From contig UQPY01000004.1 in assembly GCA_900542965.1 (NCBI GenBank), positions 1-55,029 of the forward strand: DNA of 55,029 bases. The letters run 5' to 3'. The notes beneath the pieces were generated by a model. It saw only the letters and a list, made by a program, of their open reading frames with translations, was not told the origin of the DNA and did no database searches. The first letter of the stretch is position 1; each line of letters opens with the position of its first letter. A program made the translations under genes and the position numbers. The DNA is from an uncultured Collinsella sp. Its GTDB lineage: Bacteria > Actinomycetota > Coriobacteriia > Coriobacteriales > Coriobacteriaceae. Shown in pieces: positions 8,007-17,054 of the stretch.

Positions 8007-11000
8007 CTAGGCCCGCGGTACGATCGGGCGGTTAACTTTGGCTAGCATATCAGAAGCGCACGAATCGAGCGCCCAACTCCGGAAAGCCGAGAACTCCATG
8101 CGCGAGCGCAAGCCCTCCAAATAGCGAATTGACCTGCTCAATTGCACGCGGCCGGGGTTTTCGGCCATCGCGATGCGACGAGTGTCGTTAAACCCCGAAA
8201 CGTGACAAAAACCAAGCTCTTCGAAGATTCCCAGGCCGCTTTCCACCGAACGCTCGTCGACCGGCGTGCGAGCATCGATGGCAAGGCACATCTGCGCGAT
8301 GTCGATATCGCTCGCGCTAAAGAAATCGTCCCCGGTCTTGCCGCGGTTGGAGCGCCACATGGTCTGCAGCGCGCGATAGAGCGTGACGAGCTCGTCGCGC
8401 TCGGGCGCATAGCAGTCGAGTAGGCGCTCGTTAATACGGGCGTCGCGCGACGAATAGAGCAGATGGATCACGGCGGGCTGGCCATCGCGGCCGGCACGTC
8501 CGCTCATCTGGTTGAACTCAATGCCGCCAAACGGTATGTGGTACAGCACGACATGGCGGATATCGGGTAGGTTGACACCCTCGCCAAAGGCGGATGTCGA
8601 GACGATGCAGCTGAGGCTGCCGTCTCGAAACGCCTCCTCTACGCGATGGCGGTCGGTGCGCGTAAGGCCAGCGTTATAGAACGCGATACGGGTCGCACAG
8701 TCGGGAACGCGTTTGCGTAGTGTCTTGGCGAGCGCCACGGACTGGTCGCGCGAATTGACGTAAATGACGGTCTTCTCCCCCGTCGCCACGATCGACACCA
8801 AACGGTTCTCGCGACTTGCAAGATCACGGTCGTCCTCGAGCTGCAGGTTCTCGCGCACCGTCTCGTCGACCACCGTGTGAGTGATCGGAAGCATGCGGGC
8901 AAGCTCGGCCACGACCGGAGCCGTCGCGGTGGCCGTCGCGGCCATAACGACCGGGTCGCCCAGGGCTTTGAGGATATCGGGCATGTCGAGATAGGCGCTG
9001 CGGTCGCCGCCCTTGGCAAGGCCGGCGTGGTGTGCCTCATCGATAACGACAAAGCCGATGCGGCCCGAACGCGCGAAACGGTCACGGTGGATAGACAGGA
9101 ACTCGGGCGTCGTGAGCACGATACCGGTGCGGCCCGAAGCTAGACCGGCGAACACGTCATCGCGTGCGGCCTCCACGGTCTCGCCGGTCAGCACGCCAAC
9201 GCCAATGCCAAGCGCTGCCATCGTCGACGAGAGGTGATAGGCCTGGTCGGCAACGAGCGCGCGCAGCGGATAGACAAAGATGCTCGCACGCCCGCGAAGG
9301 ACCGCCTCGCGCGCGGCATGCACGTGGAAGATAAGCGACTTGCCGCGCCCCGTTCCCATAACGGCCAGAACACTTTGGTGATCGGCCAGGGCATCGAGCG
9401 CCTCGACCTGCGCGCGGTGCGGCTGGTTCGAGCCGATAAAGCTATGGATAAGCGAGCGCGTGAGCTCAGCATAAGAAAGCTGGGCGAGCGTCTCGCGTTT
9501 ACGCGACTCCAGGCGCAGGCCAGAATCCGCCGGTTGCACGCCGCGGCGAAGTTCACATGCCGGATCGTCGATATTGGACGCCGTGGTATCGCGCACCAAG
9601 ACATCCTTGATCATGAGCTTGGGCTTCACACGCCCCTGCCAATGCTCGGCAACGGCCTCGAACACCAAGTCGACAGCGCTATCGCAGTTGATGAGCTTAT
9701 CGATTTGCGGCACGCGGAACATAATGGCCGGCACACTCGCGGCGCCATCGGTCGCCACAAAGCGCATGTGCTCGCCGGTTTTGCCCACCACGGCGCGGTC
9801 GCACATCGTCACGCCCTCGGCAGCCAGCAGCGGCACCTTATTACCCTGGCCAAACGGCTCAAGGCGGGAAATCTGCTCGATGGTCTCGATATTCAATTCG
9901 GAAAGGTCGACCGTGGCGGCAACCTCGTCGATGTCTTCAAAGTCCTCGGCGGGAATCTCCGATAGCACAGCGGAAAGGCGACGACGGAATTCATCGAGCT
10001 TGGATGCCTCGATGGTCACACCCACCGCACCGGCATGTCCGCCGCGACGAATCAGCAGGTCGGAACAGCGCTCGACGGCGTCAAACAGGTTAACTTTGCC
10101 CACCGAGCGACCAGAGCCACGCGCGATACCGTCCTCGATCGAGAACAGCAGCGCCGGCACGTGATAGCGGTTGGTCAGACGGCTTGCCACGATGCCCTTG
10201 ACACCCTCGTGCCAGCCTTCGCCGCCCACGACGATCGCGCGTCCGCCGTCATAGGTCTCCTCGACCTTTGCCATGGCATCGCGCGTGAGCTCCGCCTCGA
10301 TCTCACGGCGCTGGCGGTTGATTTCCTCGAGCTCAGCCGCCAGCGCGCTTGCTTCGATGGGATTGCGGGCAAGCAGCAGGTCGAGCGCCAGCTTTGGATC
10401 GGCCATGCGACCGGCAGCGTTTAAGCGGGGAATGAGCGAGAATGACAGGCCATCCGCCGTAATGCTCGAAAGGTCCGCTTTGGCGAGCGCGGCAAGTGCG
10501 ATGTAGCCGGGACGGGCCGTCACGCGCATCTGCTGGATGCCCTCGGCGACCAGTGCGCGGTTCTCGGGCGTAAGCGGCATCATGTCGGATACGGTGCCCA
10601 GCGCCGCGACCTCTATCAGCGAACGCCAATACGACGGCTTGCCCAGACGATCGCCCAGGACCTGCACCAGTTTGAGTGCCACGCCGGCACCGGCAAGCTC
10701 GCGCGAGGGGCCCTCGTCCTCGAGCTTGGGGTCGGTCAGGGGCACACCCTGCGGCACCTGGTCGGAGGGCTCGTGATGGTCCGTGACCACCAAATCGATC
10801 CCCAGGCTCTCCAGATAGGAAACCTCTTCCTTGGCGGCAATGCCGTTATCGACGGTCACGATCAGCTGGGGGCGAGCGAGCTCGTTAACGCGGTCGAGTG
10901 CCGCGCGCGAAAGACCGTAGCCCTCATCAAAGCGATGCGGAATAAACGGCGTGACATCGGCGCCAAACGTGCGCAGCGCCTCGGTCAACAGGCAGGTCGA

Positions 11001-11294
11001 CGTAATACCGTCAACGTCAAAATCGCCAAAGACGGCGATGTGCTCGTGGTTGCGAATAGCACGCTCGACGCGGTCGGCAACGACCGACATACCCGGGATA
11101 ATGAGTGGGTCGGCCCAGTCGCGATCGAGCGAAGGCGTCAAAAACAATTGGCCCTCTTTAATGGAGCCAATGCCGTGCGCGACCATAATGCGCGCCACCA
11201 GCCCGGGAATGCCCAGACCAGTCGAAAGCTCCTTTTCGAGCTCGGGCTTTTGCTGAGCGACCACCCAGCGATGCGTCGTCTTAAGCGATGACAT
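8007..11294 (-). CDS. recJ: RecJ single-strand exonuclease fused to a RecQ/SF2-type helicase
   Basis: A 1095-residue two-part protein. The N-terminal ~575 residues are RecJ, a 5'-3' single-strand DNA exonuclease of the DHH family. Motifs include FGDFDVDG (about 90-97), TVDNGI, the DHH triad in VVTDHHEP (about 172) and the DHHA1 signature RRGGHAGAVG (about 416-425). After a linker (610-640) comes a helicase: Walker A GTGRGKS (about 647-653), DEAH in VIDEAHH (about 752), MAATATATAP, and QMSGRAGRDGQP as motif VI. RecJ is normally 550-800 aa, so the fusion roughly doubles it. RecQ and RecJ cooperate in RecF-pathway resection, so the fusion makes mechanistic sense. ATG 11294 is preferred over an upstream GTG; its binding site is weak. 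It is followed by rel after 15 nt. Confidence 0.92.
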   Translation of the reverse strand: MSSLKTTHRWVVAQQKPELEKELSTGLGIPGLVARIMVAHGIGSIKEGQLFLTPSLDRDWADPLIIPGMSVVADRVERAIRNHEHIAVFGDFDVDGITSTCLLTEALRTFGADVTPFIPHRFDEGYGLSRAALDRVNELARPQLIVTVDNGIAAKEEVSYLESLGIDLVVTDHHEPSDQVPQGVPLTDPKLEDEGPSRELAGAGVALKLVQVLGDRLGKPSYWRSLIEVAALGTVSDMMPLTPENRALVAEGIQQMRVTARPGYIALAALAKADLSSITADGLSFSLIPRLNAAGRMADPKLALDLLLARNPIEASALAAELEEINRQRREIEAELTRDAMAKVEETYDGGRAIVVGGEGWHEGVKGIVASRLTNRYHVPALLFSIEDGIARGSGRSVGKVNLFDAVERCSDLLIRRGGHAGAVGVTIEASKLDEFRRRLSAVLSEIPAEDFEDIDEVAATVDLSELNIETIEQISRLEPFGQGNKVPLLAAEGVTMCDRAVVGKTGEHMRFVATDGAASVPAIMFRVPQIDKLINCDSAVDLVFEAVAEHWQGRVKPKLMIKDVLVRDTTASNIDDPACELRRGVQPADSGLRLESRKRETLAQLSYAELTRSLIHSFIGSNQPHRAQVEALDALADHQSVLAVMGTGRGKSLIFHVHAAREAVLRGRASIFVYPLRALVADQAYHLSSTMAALGIGVGVLTGETVEAARDDVFAGLASGRTGIVLTTPEFLSIHRDRFARSGRIGFVVIDEAHHAGLAKGGDRSAYLDMPDILKALGDPVVMAATATATAPVVAELARMLPITHTVVDETVRENLQLEDDRDLASRENRLVSIVATGEKTVIYVNSRDQSVALAKTLRKRVPDCATRIAFYNAGLTRTDRHRVEEAFRDGSLSCIVSTSAFGEGVNLPDIRHVVLYHIPFGGIEFNQMSGRAGRDGQPAVIHLLYSSRDARINERLLDCYAPERDELVTLYRALQTMWRSNRGKTGDDFFSASDIDIAQMCLAIDARTPVDERSVESGLGIFEELGFCHVSGFNDTRRIAMAENPGRVQLSRSIRYLEGLRSRMEFSAFRSWALDSCASDMLAKVNRPIVPRA

Positions 11295-11568
11295 AGGCAC
11301 CCACCCCTGATAGGGGCAGGTCGCCGCGATACCTCTCACGGTTCATAGCGATGAGTCCTCTGTGTATGCCCGCTTCGGCAGGCAGATCTGTTGAACGGAT
11401 TTATTATACCGTGCAGCGCGGACGCAAAACGCCGCGGAGCGTCGCGGTTTCGGCAAACGATGGCGGTAATGGCCTCGAAATAATCGAGCGTTTCAGCCGC
11501 ACGTACGCATACGAGCGTCTAGCATATCCATACAAACGAGTTCGCGGATAAAGGGAGTCACGGGACAT

Positions 11569-12567
11569 ATGAAGCAATGGGCTGGACTGGGAAAGTTCCT
11601 CGCGGGGCATATGCAGATCATCGTTCCGATTTGCGTGGCGCTCGGCGTGCTCTTTCCTCAACAGATCGGCGTTCTCAAGCCCATCGTTCCCACCTTGTTT
11701 GCCTTTATGACGTTCCAAGGTGCGCTCAGCAACACCTTTCACCAGGTAGCCGAGGTGTTCCACCGTCCGCTGCACCTGATTCTGGCGCTGCTGGTCTCGG
11801 CAGTGCTTATTCCTATCGCGGCGTATGCCATAGGGTCACTCTTCTTTGGCTCCAACCCCAACCTTGTCTGCGGCATCGTGCTCGAGTACAGCGTGCCCGT
11901 GGCCGTCACCGCTTTTATGTGGATCAGCATGTTCGGCGGCAACGGCCCGCTCGCGCTCACCATCATCCTGACGTCCTCGGTTATCTCCCCTGTGACGATT
12001 CCGCTCACGCTCAAGCTCCTGTTGGGCGCCACCGTCTCGATCGATGTGCCGAGCATGATGCAAGACATGGCCTTTATGATCGCCATCCCCGCCGTGCTCG
12101 GCATCGTGATCAACGAGCTCACGCGTGGATGGGGACACGAGAAGCTCTCCCCCGCGCTCTCGCCCGCCTGCAAGTTCATGATGATGGGCGTTATCGCCTC
12201 CAACTCCACCGCCATGAGCGAGTACGTGCTGCACATGAACGCGGTGCGCCTGGAAGTCGCCTTCTTTATTTTGACCTTCGCCATCAGCGGCTTTGTCGTC
12301 GGTTTTCTGGTCGCCCGTGCGCTGCATCTGCCATATAGCGAGACGACTACCATGTGCTTTACCTGCGGCATGCGTAACATCTCTTCGGGCGCCGTCATCG
12401 CCACGCAATACTTTCCGGGCGAAGTTGTGTTTCCCGTCATGTGTGGAACGCTGTTTCAGCAGGTACTCGCCTCGCTTATCGGGCACTTCTTTGAGCGTCT
12501 GACCGGCGAGGAGCGCGCCGCCCAGCGCAAGCGCGTCGAGGCCGGCCGCGATGCAATGGCGCGCTAA
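11569..12567 (+). CDS. bile acid:sodium symporter (BASS) family transporter
   Basis: A 332-residue integral membrane protein with about ten hydrophobic segments. It has the family features VLEYSVPVAVTAFMW and the C-terminal CGMRNISSGAVIATQYFP, where the GMRN core is typical of the BASS superfamily. The basic tail (RAAQRKRVEAGRD) points to a cytoplasmic C-terminus. Members carry bile acids, but also pantoate, pyruvate and other organic anions with sodium, so the substrate is not assigned. The start ATG has AAAGGGAG 11 nt upstream. It is divergent from recJ, with a 274-nt gap holding no other gene, and convergent with the following gene. Confidence 0.82.
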   Translation: MKQWAGLGKFLAGHMQIIVPICVALGVLFPQQIGVLKPIVPTLFAFMTFQGALSNTFHQVAEVFHRPLHLILALLVSAVLIPIAAYAIGSLFFGSNPNLVCGIVLEYSVPVAVTAFMWISMFGGNGPLALTIILTSSVISPVTIPLTLKLLLGATVSIDVPSMMQDMAFMIAIPAVLGIVINELTRGWGHEKLSPALSPACKFMMMGVIASNSTAMSEYVLHMNAVRLEVAFFILTFAISGFVVGFLVARALHLPYSETTTMCFTCGMRNISSGAVIATQYFPGEVVFPVMCGTLFQQVLASLIGHFFERLTGEERAAQRKRVEAGRDAMAR

Positions 12568-12584
12568 ACCGTCCGCAGTGTGCG

Positions 12585-12610
12585 GGCGCTCACTTTACGA
12601 TGTGAGCGCC
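12585..12610. terminator. possible shared hairpin between convergent genes
   Basis: GGCGCTCAC (12585-12593) pairs with GTGAGCGCC (12602-12610) around an 8-nt loop, overlapping the 3' end of the minus-strand gene. No T-run follows on either side, so terminator activity is uncertain. Confidence 0.35.
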
Positions 12611-13395
12611 TCCAGATGTGCGCGGAGTCGCTCCGCATCGACATCGAGCGTGGTCTCAGCATTGACCTGAGCAAGCCGATAACCGACAAAGTAGGGTGAA
12701 ACCACCCAACGTGGAAGCGCCTTGGCAATGGTCCGGCCGCCTATGTGATAGAAGAACAGGTTGTACGACTCTGCACGACCGCCATGGTGCTCGTGCAAGA
12801 TATAGCGCAGAGCTACCTGGATTGCGTCGGCGAAGAGATCCGCCTCGGCTTGGTCTCGTGCGTCATCGCTGGCGGCGATTCCCTGTGGAGCCGAGACGTT
12901 GACCTCAAAGAATCCCATGATCGGCTCGGTTGAGATGTTGACCGAGATTCTCCCCTGCCGCCAGACATCGATGCCTTCAAAGTTGGCTGAGGTCAGCGCC
13001 GCATAGCCGTCCTCCTGCTCCAAACCCACAATCTGCATGTGCGGATGGACCAGACTGCCGCCCGAAAGTGGGCCCTTGTTCTTGTACATGAGAACGCTGC
13101 GATACTGCCGGGAGTCAATCATTCGCTGCCAGCAATCCAGAGCAAACCTCATCACATGGTGGAGTTCATCCGGCTCATAGGTCACCAAGTCGGCGTCGTG
13201 ATTGGCCGACTCGATCAATACGGTCTGACGGGTGGCCCGCAAGGTCTTGAACTTATTCTCGAGCCAGATGCAGTCACCATCGCGCTGGATGATGTTGGTG
13301 AGCCCCTCCGTGTCGCAAAAGGGGCACGCGGTGCCAGGGCGACGATTATCGTCGGGCTTGCCGCTCGCCTGCTGAACGTCAAATACCAGCGCCAC
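12595..13395 (-). CDS. GalT-like protein of the DUF4931 type
   Basis: A 266-residue soluble protein of the HIT/GalT superfamily. A CPFC pair at 24-27 looks like half of a zinc site. NKGPLSGGSLVHPHMQIVGL (about 106-125) contains the His-Pro-His core used by galactose-1-phosphate uridylyltransferases as the nucleotidyl acceptor. It is shorter than true GalT (about 330-350 aa), so I call it GalT-like and suspect a nucleotidyl transferase or hydrolase of unknown substrate. The start is GTG with GGAGG 8 nt upstream; that site overlaps the end of cutC, implying translational coupling. A role linked to CutC is inference from position only. Confidence 0.65.
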   Translation of the reverse strand: MALVFDVQQASGKPDDNRRPGTACPFCDTEGLTNIIQRDGDCIWLENKFKTLRATRQTVLIESANHDADLVTYEPDELHHVMRFALDCWQRMIDSRQYRSVLMYKNKGPLSGGSLVHPHMQIVGLEQEDGYAALTSANFEGIDVWRQGRISVNISTEPIMGFFEVNVSAPQGIAASDDARDQAEADLFADAIQVALRYILHEHHGGRAESYNLFFYHIGGRTIAKALPRWVVSPYFVGYRLAQVNAETTLDVDAERLRAHLEALTS

Positions 13396-13398
13396 GGG

Positions 13399-14076
13399 TT
13401 ATACCTCCAGCGGCACGATCCTGGTGCCATGGAGCTCGGAGACGCCTAGCGCCGCCGCGACCGCGTCGCGATTTGCCGTAGTGATGCCGCCGCCGGGAAG
13501 GATGGTCAAACGATCGCCCGCATACTCGATTAAACGAGCCAGGTGATCGAAATTATCCTCGATCGACGTACCGGCAGCGCCGCCATGCGTGAGGATGCGC
13601 GTAACGCCGCAGTCGGCAAGTGTATCAATCGCATCGAGCTGAGCCTCGGGCGAGAGCTGGTCAAATGCCATGTGAAAGGTGATGTCGATGGGCTCACGCT
13701 TACATTCCTCGGTCGCGCAGCCCGCAGCCATCACGAGGGCGCCAAGCGTAAGTTCGTCGAGCGCCCATCCGCCAGCGCAGGGTTTGCAGCAGCCAAAGAC
13801 CAAGCCGTCAACGCCCGCACTCACGGCAAGGCCCAAGTCCATCTCCATCATGCGCAGCTCGTCCTGGTTGTAGTGAAAGTCGCCGCCACGCGGACGGATC
13901 ATGCACATCACCCGTGCATCGTGCTCGTGGGCATAGTTGGTCGTAGCGCTGATAACGCCGGCCGAGGGCGTGGTACCACCGACGGCAAGGTTATCGCACA
14001 GCTCGATGCGCTTTGCACCGGCATCGATAGCCGCCGGCACTCGCTCAAAGTTCTCGGCACAAAACTCGTACAGCAT
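13399..14076 (-). CDS. cutC: CutC family protein
   Basis: A 225-residue TIM-barrel protein of the CutC family, first linked to copper homeostasis although the biochemical role is unsettled. Recognisable parts are the N-terminal MLYEFCAENFERVPAAIDAGAKRIELCDNL region, GGTTPSAGVI, MIRPRGGDFHY, GLVFGC, FHMAFDQ, GVTRILTHGG and the final ILPGGGIT. ATG 14076 (GGGGGT upstream) gives the usual family N-terminus; an extra 19 codons to 14133 are possible but run into an inverted repeat. The downstream GalT-like gene begins 3 nt after the stop. Confidence 0.88.
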   Translation of the reverse strand: MLYEFCAENFERVPAAIDAGAKRIELCDNLAVGGTTPSAGVISATTNYAHEHDARVMCMIRPRGGDFHYNQDELRMMEMDLGLAVSAGVDGLVFGCCKPCAGGWALDELTLGALVMAAGCATEECKREPIDITFHMAFDQLSPEAQLDAIDTLADCGVTRILTHGGAAGTSIEDNFDHLARLIEYAGDRLTILPGGGITTANRDAVAAALGVSELHGTRIVPLEV

Positions 14077-14134
14077 AGATAGACCCCCAAAGACAGCAGA
14101 TGTTTTCCGACGGGCATTGTCACACATCCCCATG

Positions 14135-14203
14135 AAGTTGCGGTGGAATAGGGACTGTTTTGGCCTCTGGAGCCCCTATTCAGTCCCTATTTCACCGCAA
14201 CTT
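14135..14203. repeat. 69-bp near-perfect inverted repeat
   Basis: The 23-nt arms 14135-14157 and 14181-14203 are complementary except for one position (a G-T pair in RNA). The arms read aagttgcggtggaataggga... and its complement. The 23-nt centre holds ggc-ctctgga-gcc. There is no T-run on either side. It sits directly upstream of cutC and may be a palindromic element or a cis-acting structure. Confidence 0.75.
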
Positions 14204-14208
14204 AAAGG

Positions 14209-14398
14209 GGTAGTCGTTGGCATCTGCCACAACGTCGATGTTTTGGCGAAGTCAGCGAAAGCCCGCCAGAGCGAGCAAGGTGCCTTGAAACAAGGCGGCA
14301 TTGACCTTCTGGTCATGCCGCCGAAGTTGAAAGGCAGATTGCCGCCCTGGCGGGCTTGCAGCGTCGAGCCGTTACGCGGTTTGGTAAAACCGCGTAAC
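14209..14398. other. 190-bp structured non-coding region
   Basis: No gene with a start site is visible. Nested inverted repeats are present: agcccgccag (14260-14269) with ctggcgggct (14347-14356); gccttg-aaa-caaggc (14282-14296); ggcggcat/atgccgcc around gacc-ttct-ggtc (14295-14322); and GTTACGCGGTTT-tggt-AAAACCGCGTAAC (14371-14398) beside the livF stop. On the minus strand about 20 codons before a TGA (from about 14250 down to 14193) look protein-like, reading NIDVVADANDYPFKLR at the end. They could be a decayed gene fragment. Confidence 0.5.
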
Positions 14399-14401
14399 TA
14401 G

Positions 14402-15115
14402 TTAGCCACCAAGATATGCTTTGCGCACGTTATCGTCGTGCAGGAGTTCTTGGCCCGTGCCGGTCATGGTGATCTTGCCGGTCTCGAGCACGTAGCCGCG
14501 CGTAGCAATCGAAAGCGCCATCTGTGCGTTTTGCTCGACCAGAAGCACCGTGGTGCCGGCCTTGTGCAGGTCCTCGACAATCTGGAAGATCTGCTCAATC
14601 AGAATCGGCGCCAGGCCCATGGAAGGCTCGTCGAGCATGAGCAGCTTGGGGTTACTCATAAGGGCGCGCCCCATAACGAGCATCTGCTGCTCGCCGCCCG
14701 AAAGGGTGCCGGCGACCTGGCGACGGCGCTCCTTCAGGCGCGGAAACTGCTCGTAGACGCGCTCGAGGCCCGGGACCACCGTGGACTTGGGCTGCGTATA
14801 GGCGCCCATCTCCAGGTTCTCCTCAACCGTCATCTGCAAAAAGGCGCGACGACCTTCGGGAACCTGGGCCAGGCCCTTACCAACCAGCTTGTCGGCGGGC
14901 GTATGGGTAATGTCCTCACCCATAAACTTGATGGAGCCGGTCTTGGAGCGCAGCAGGCCTGAGACGGTCTTAAGCGTCGTGGACTTGCCGGCACCGTTGG
15001 CACCGATCAGGGCCACGATCTCACCCTCGTTGACGTTAAAGGAGATGTCCTTGATGGCGTGGATGGCGCCGTACCAGACGTTGATGTTGTAGACGGAAAG
15101 CATCGGCTCTGCCAT
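14402..15115 (-). CDS. livF: branched-chain amino acid ABC transporter, ATP-binding protein LivF
   Basis: One of two ATPases powering high-affinity uptake of leucine, isoleucine and valine. The 237 residues show Walker A GANGAGKSTTLK (about 38-49), signature LSGGEQQMLVMGRALM, Walker B LLMLDEPSMGLAP and the switch His in the LLVEQNA region, all typical of LivF. Its ATG directly follows the livG stop (TAAATG) with GGGGAGAAC upstream, so translation is coupled. It is the last gene of the liv operon; the hairpin at 14371-14398 may protect or end the transcript. Confidence 0.95.
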   Translation of the reverse strand: MAEPMLSVYNINVWYGAIHAIKDISFNVNEGEIVALIGANGAGKSTTLKTVSGLLRSKTGSIKFMGEDITHTPADKLVGKGLAQVPEGRRAFLQMTVEENLEMGAYTQPKSTVVPGLERVYEQFPRLKERRRQVAGTLSGGEQQMLVMGRALMSNPKLLMLDEPSMGLAPILIEQIFQIVEDLHKAGTTVLLVEQNAQMALSIATRGYVLETGKITMTGTGQELLHDDNVRKAYLGG

Positions 15116-15976
15116 TTAGTTCTCCCCCTTATCCTGCTTGCCCAGATACGCCTCGATAACGGCGTCGTTATTCTGGATTTCCTCGGCCGTGCCCTTGGCG
15201 ATGACCCTACCAAAGTTAAGCACGCAGATGCCCTCGCAGATGTTCATGACGAGTGACATGTCGTGCTCGATGAGCATGATGGCGATGCCGAAGGTGTCGC
15301 GAATCTTGACGATGTTCGCCATGAGCTCGGCGGTCTCGGACGGGTTCATGCCGGCGGCAGGCTCGTCGAGCAGCAGCAGCTTGGGGTTCGTGGCAAGCGC
15401 ACGGACGATCTCCAGACGACGCTGGGCGCCGTAAGGCAGCGAGCCGGCCTGCTCGTTTGCCAGGTGCTCCATATCAAAGATGGACAGCAGCTCCATGGCG
15501 CGCTCGTGGGCGGCTTTCTCGTGCTTCCAATACGTCGGCAGGCGCAGCACGCCCTCAAAACCGGAGTAGCGTTCCTGGTTGTGCAGGCCGACCTTTACGT
15601 TGTCCTCCACCGTCATGGTGTTGAACAGACGAATGTTTTGGAAGGTACGGGCGATGCCCATGCGGTTGACCTGATAGACCGACTTGCCCGAGGTGTCCTC
15701 GCCGTCGAGCAGGATGGTGCCGTGCGTGGGCTGATACACCTTGGTGAGCAGGTTGAAGACCGTGGTCTTACCGGCGCCGTTGGGGCCAATGAGGCCGGCG
15801 ATCTCGGTCTTGCCGATGGTCAGGCTAAAGTCGTCGACTGCCTTAAGGCCGCCGAACTCAATGCCCAGGTGGATGCACTCGAGAGCCGGGCGCTCGCCCA
15901 GGTCGCGGTCGGGAACGATGGCGCCAGAAGGATACGGGACCATCTTGCCCTTGTTGAACTCAAACTTACTGGGCAT
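15116..15976 (-). CDS. livG: branched-chain amino acid ABC transporter, ATP-binding protein LivG
   Basis: The second ATPase of the transporter (286 aa). Walker A is GPNGAGKTTVFN, followed by the LivG-type segment TFQNIRLFNTMTVEDNV. The signature loop reads LPYGAQRRLEIVRAL, the usual LivG variant of LSGGQ, and LLLLDEPAAGMNP is Walker B. The start is ATG 15976 with GGAGG 9 nt upstream, inside the end of livM, so the two genes overlap by 11 nt. The N-terminal ~35 residues (KGKMVPYPSGAIVPDRD) form an extension before the nucleotide-binding domain. Confidence 0.94.
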   Translation of the reverse strand: MPSKFEFNKGKMVPYPSGAIVPDRDLGERPALECIHLGIEFGGLKAVDDFSLTIGKTEIAGLIGPNGAGKTTVFNLLTKVYQPTHGTILLDGEDTSGKSVYQVNRMGIARTFQNIRLFNTMTVEDNVKVGLHNQERYSGFEGVLRLPTYWKHEKAAHERAMELLSIFDMEHLANEQAGSLPYGAQRRLEIVRALATNPKLLLLDEPAAGMNPSETAELMANIVKIRDTFGIAIMLIEHDMSLVMNICEGICVLNFGRVIAKGTAEEIQNNDAVIEAYLGKQDKGEN

Positions 15977-17054
15977 CGGCTGCCACCTCCTTCTTGGGAG
16001 CAAAGCGGTCCTTAACGCGACCGAAGAACGCCTTGAGCTGCGGGTTGTTGGTAAAGATCATGACCAGGATCAGCACGATGGCGTAGATGAGCATGCGGTA
16101 GTCCGAGAACTGACGGAGCAGCTCGGGGAGCACCGTGAGCAGCGCCGCGGCGATAACGGAGCCGCGCATGTTGCCCAGGCCGCCCAAAACCACGAACACC
16201 AGGATGAGAATCGAGGTGTTGAAGTCGAACTTGGTGGCGGAGAGCTGCGAGAAGTTACCGCCAAAGAGAGCTCCGGCGGCACCGGCGAGGGCAGCGGAAA
16301 CCACGAAGGCGATCATACGGTACTGGGTGACGGAGATGCCCACGGACTCGGCAGCGATCTTGTTATCGCGCACGGCCATGATGGCACGACCGGTACGGCT
16401 GCGGACCAAGTTGAGCACGATCACGAGCGCGACCATGACCAGGATGGCACCGGCGAGGAAGGTCGAATAGGTCGACACGCCCGAAGCGCCTTGGGCGCCC
16501 TTGATGATGGCGGTGCCGTCCTCGAGCAAGTGCAGATCGTCGATCGTGGAGTTGCCCGTGATGTTAAAGATCACGTGCAGACCGCGCGAGTCGACGCCCA
16601 CGATAAGGCAGGTGACGATCTCTTTGATGATCTCGCCAAAGGCCAGCGTAACGATGGCCAGGTAGTCGCCGCTCAGGCGAAGGACCGGGATACCAATCAA
16701 GAAGCCCAGGATGGCTGCGGCGATAGCGCCGACCACGATGCTGATGATAAGACGCACCGGATCGGAGGGAACGGCGCTCTCGAGGGCGACCGCGGTGACG
16801 ATACCCGTGTAGGCACCGACACTCATAAAGCCCGCGTGGCCCAGCGACAGGTCACCCGCGATGCCGACGACGAGATTAAGCGAGATGGCCATGACGATGT
16901 AGGCCGTGATGGGGACCAGCTGACCGGCGATCATGCGCGGGATCATGTGGTTCGATTGCATAAAGAACACGATGGCGAAGGCCACGATGCACATGGCGTA
17001 CGTGACAAAGTCGTGACGCGTCTGCTTGTCTTTAAGAAACTTCATAACGCTCAC
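15966..17054 (-). CDS. livM: branched-chain amino acid ABC transporter, permease LivM
   Basis: Membrane permease (362 aa) with about nine hydrophobic segments. LivM landmarks are SLNLVVGIAGDLSLGHAGFMSVGAYTG, LRLSGDYLAIVTLAFGEI and GVSVTQYRMIAFVVSAALAGAAGALFGG-like residues. It pairs with LivH to form the pore. GTG 17054 follows the livH stop immediately; an internal ATG three codons later (17045) has an equally good site, so the exact start is open. A charged C-terminal tail follows the last span. Confidence 0.94.
   Translation of the reverse strand: MSVMKFLKDKQTRHDFVTYAMCIVAFAIVFFMQSNHMIPRMIAGQLVPITAYIVMAISLNLVVGIAGDLSLGHAGFMSVGAYTGIVTAVALESAVPSDPVRLIISIVVGAIAAAILGFLIGIPVLRLSGDYLAIVTLAFGEIIKEIVTCLIVGVDSRGLHVIFNITGNSTIDDLHLLEDGTAIIKGAQGASGVSTYSTFLAGAILVMVALVIVLNLVRSRTGRAIMAVRDNKIAAESVGISVTQYRMIAFVVSAALAGAAGALFGGNFSQLSATKFDFNTSILILVFVVLGGLGNMRGSVIAAALLTVLPELLRQFSDYRMLIYAIVLILVMIFTNNPQLKAFFGRVKDRFAPKKEVAADAQ

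Noticed and set aside
11569..12567. Naming the BASS protein a bile-acid importer
   Set aside because: The family carries several organic anions and no substrate residues could be checked, so only the family name is given.
14135..14398. A Rho-independent terminator for livF or cutC
   Set aside because: The stems are strong but no T-run follows on either strand.
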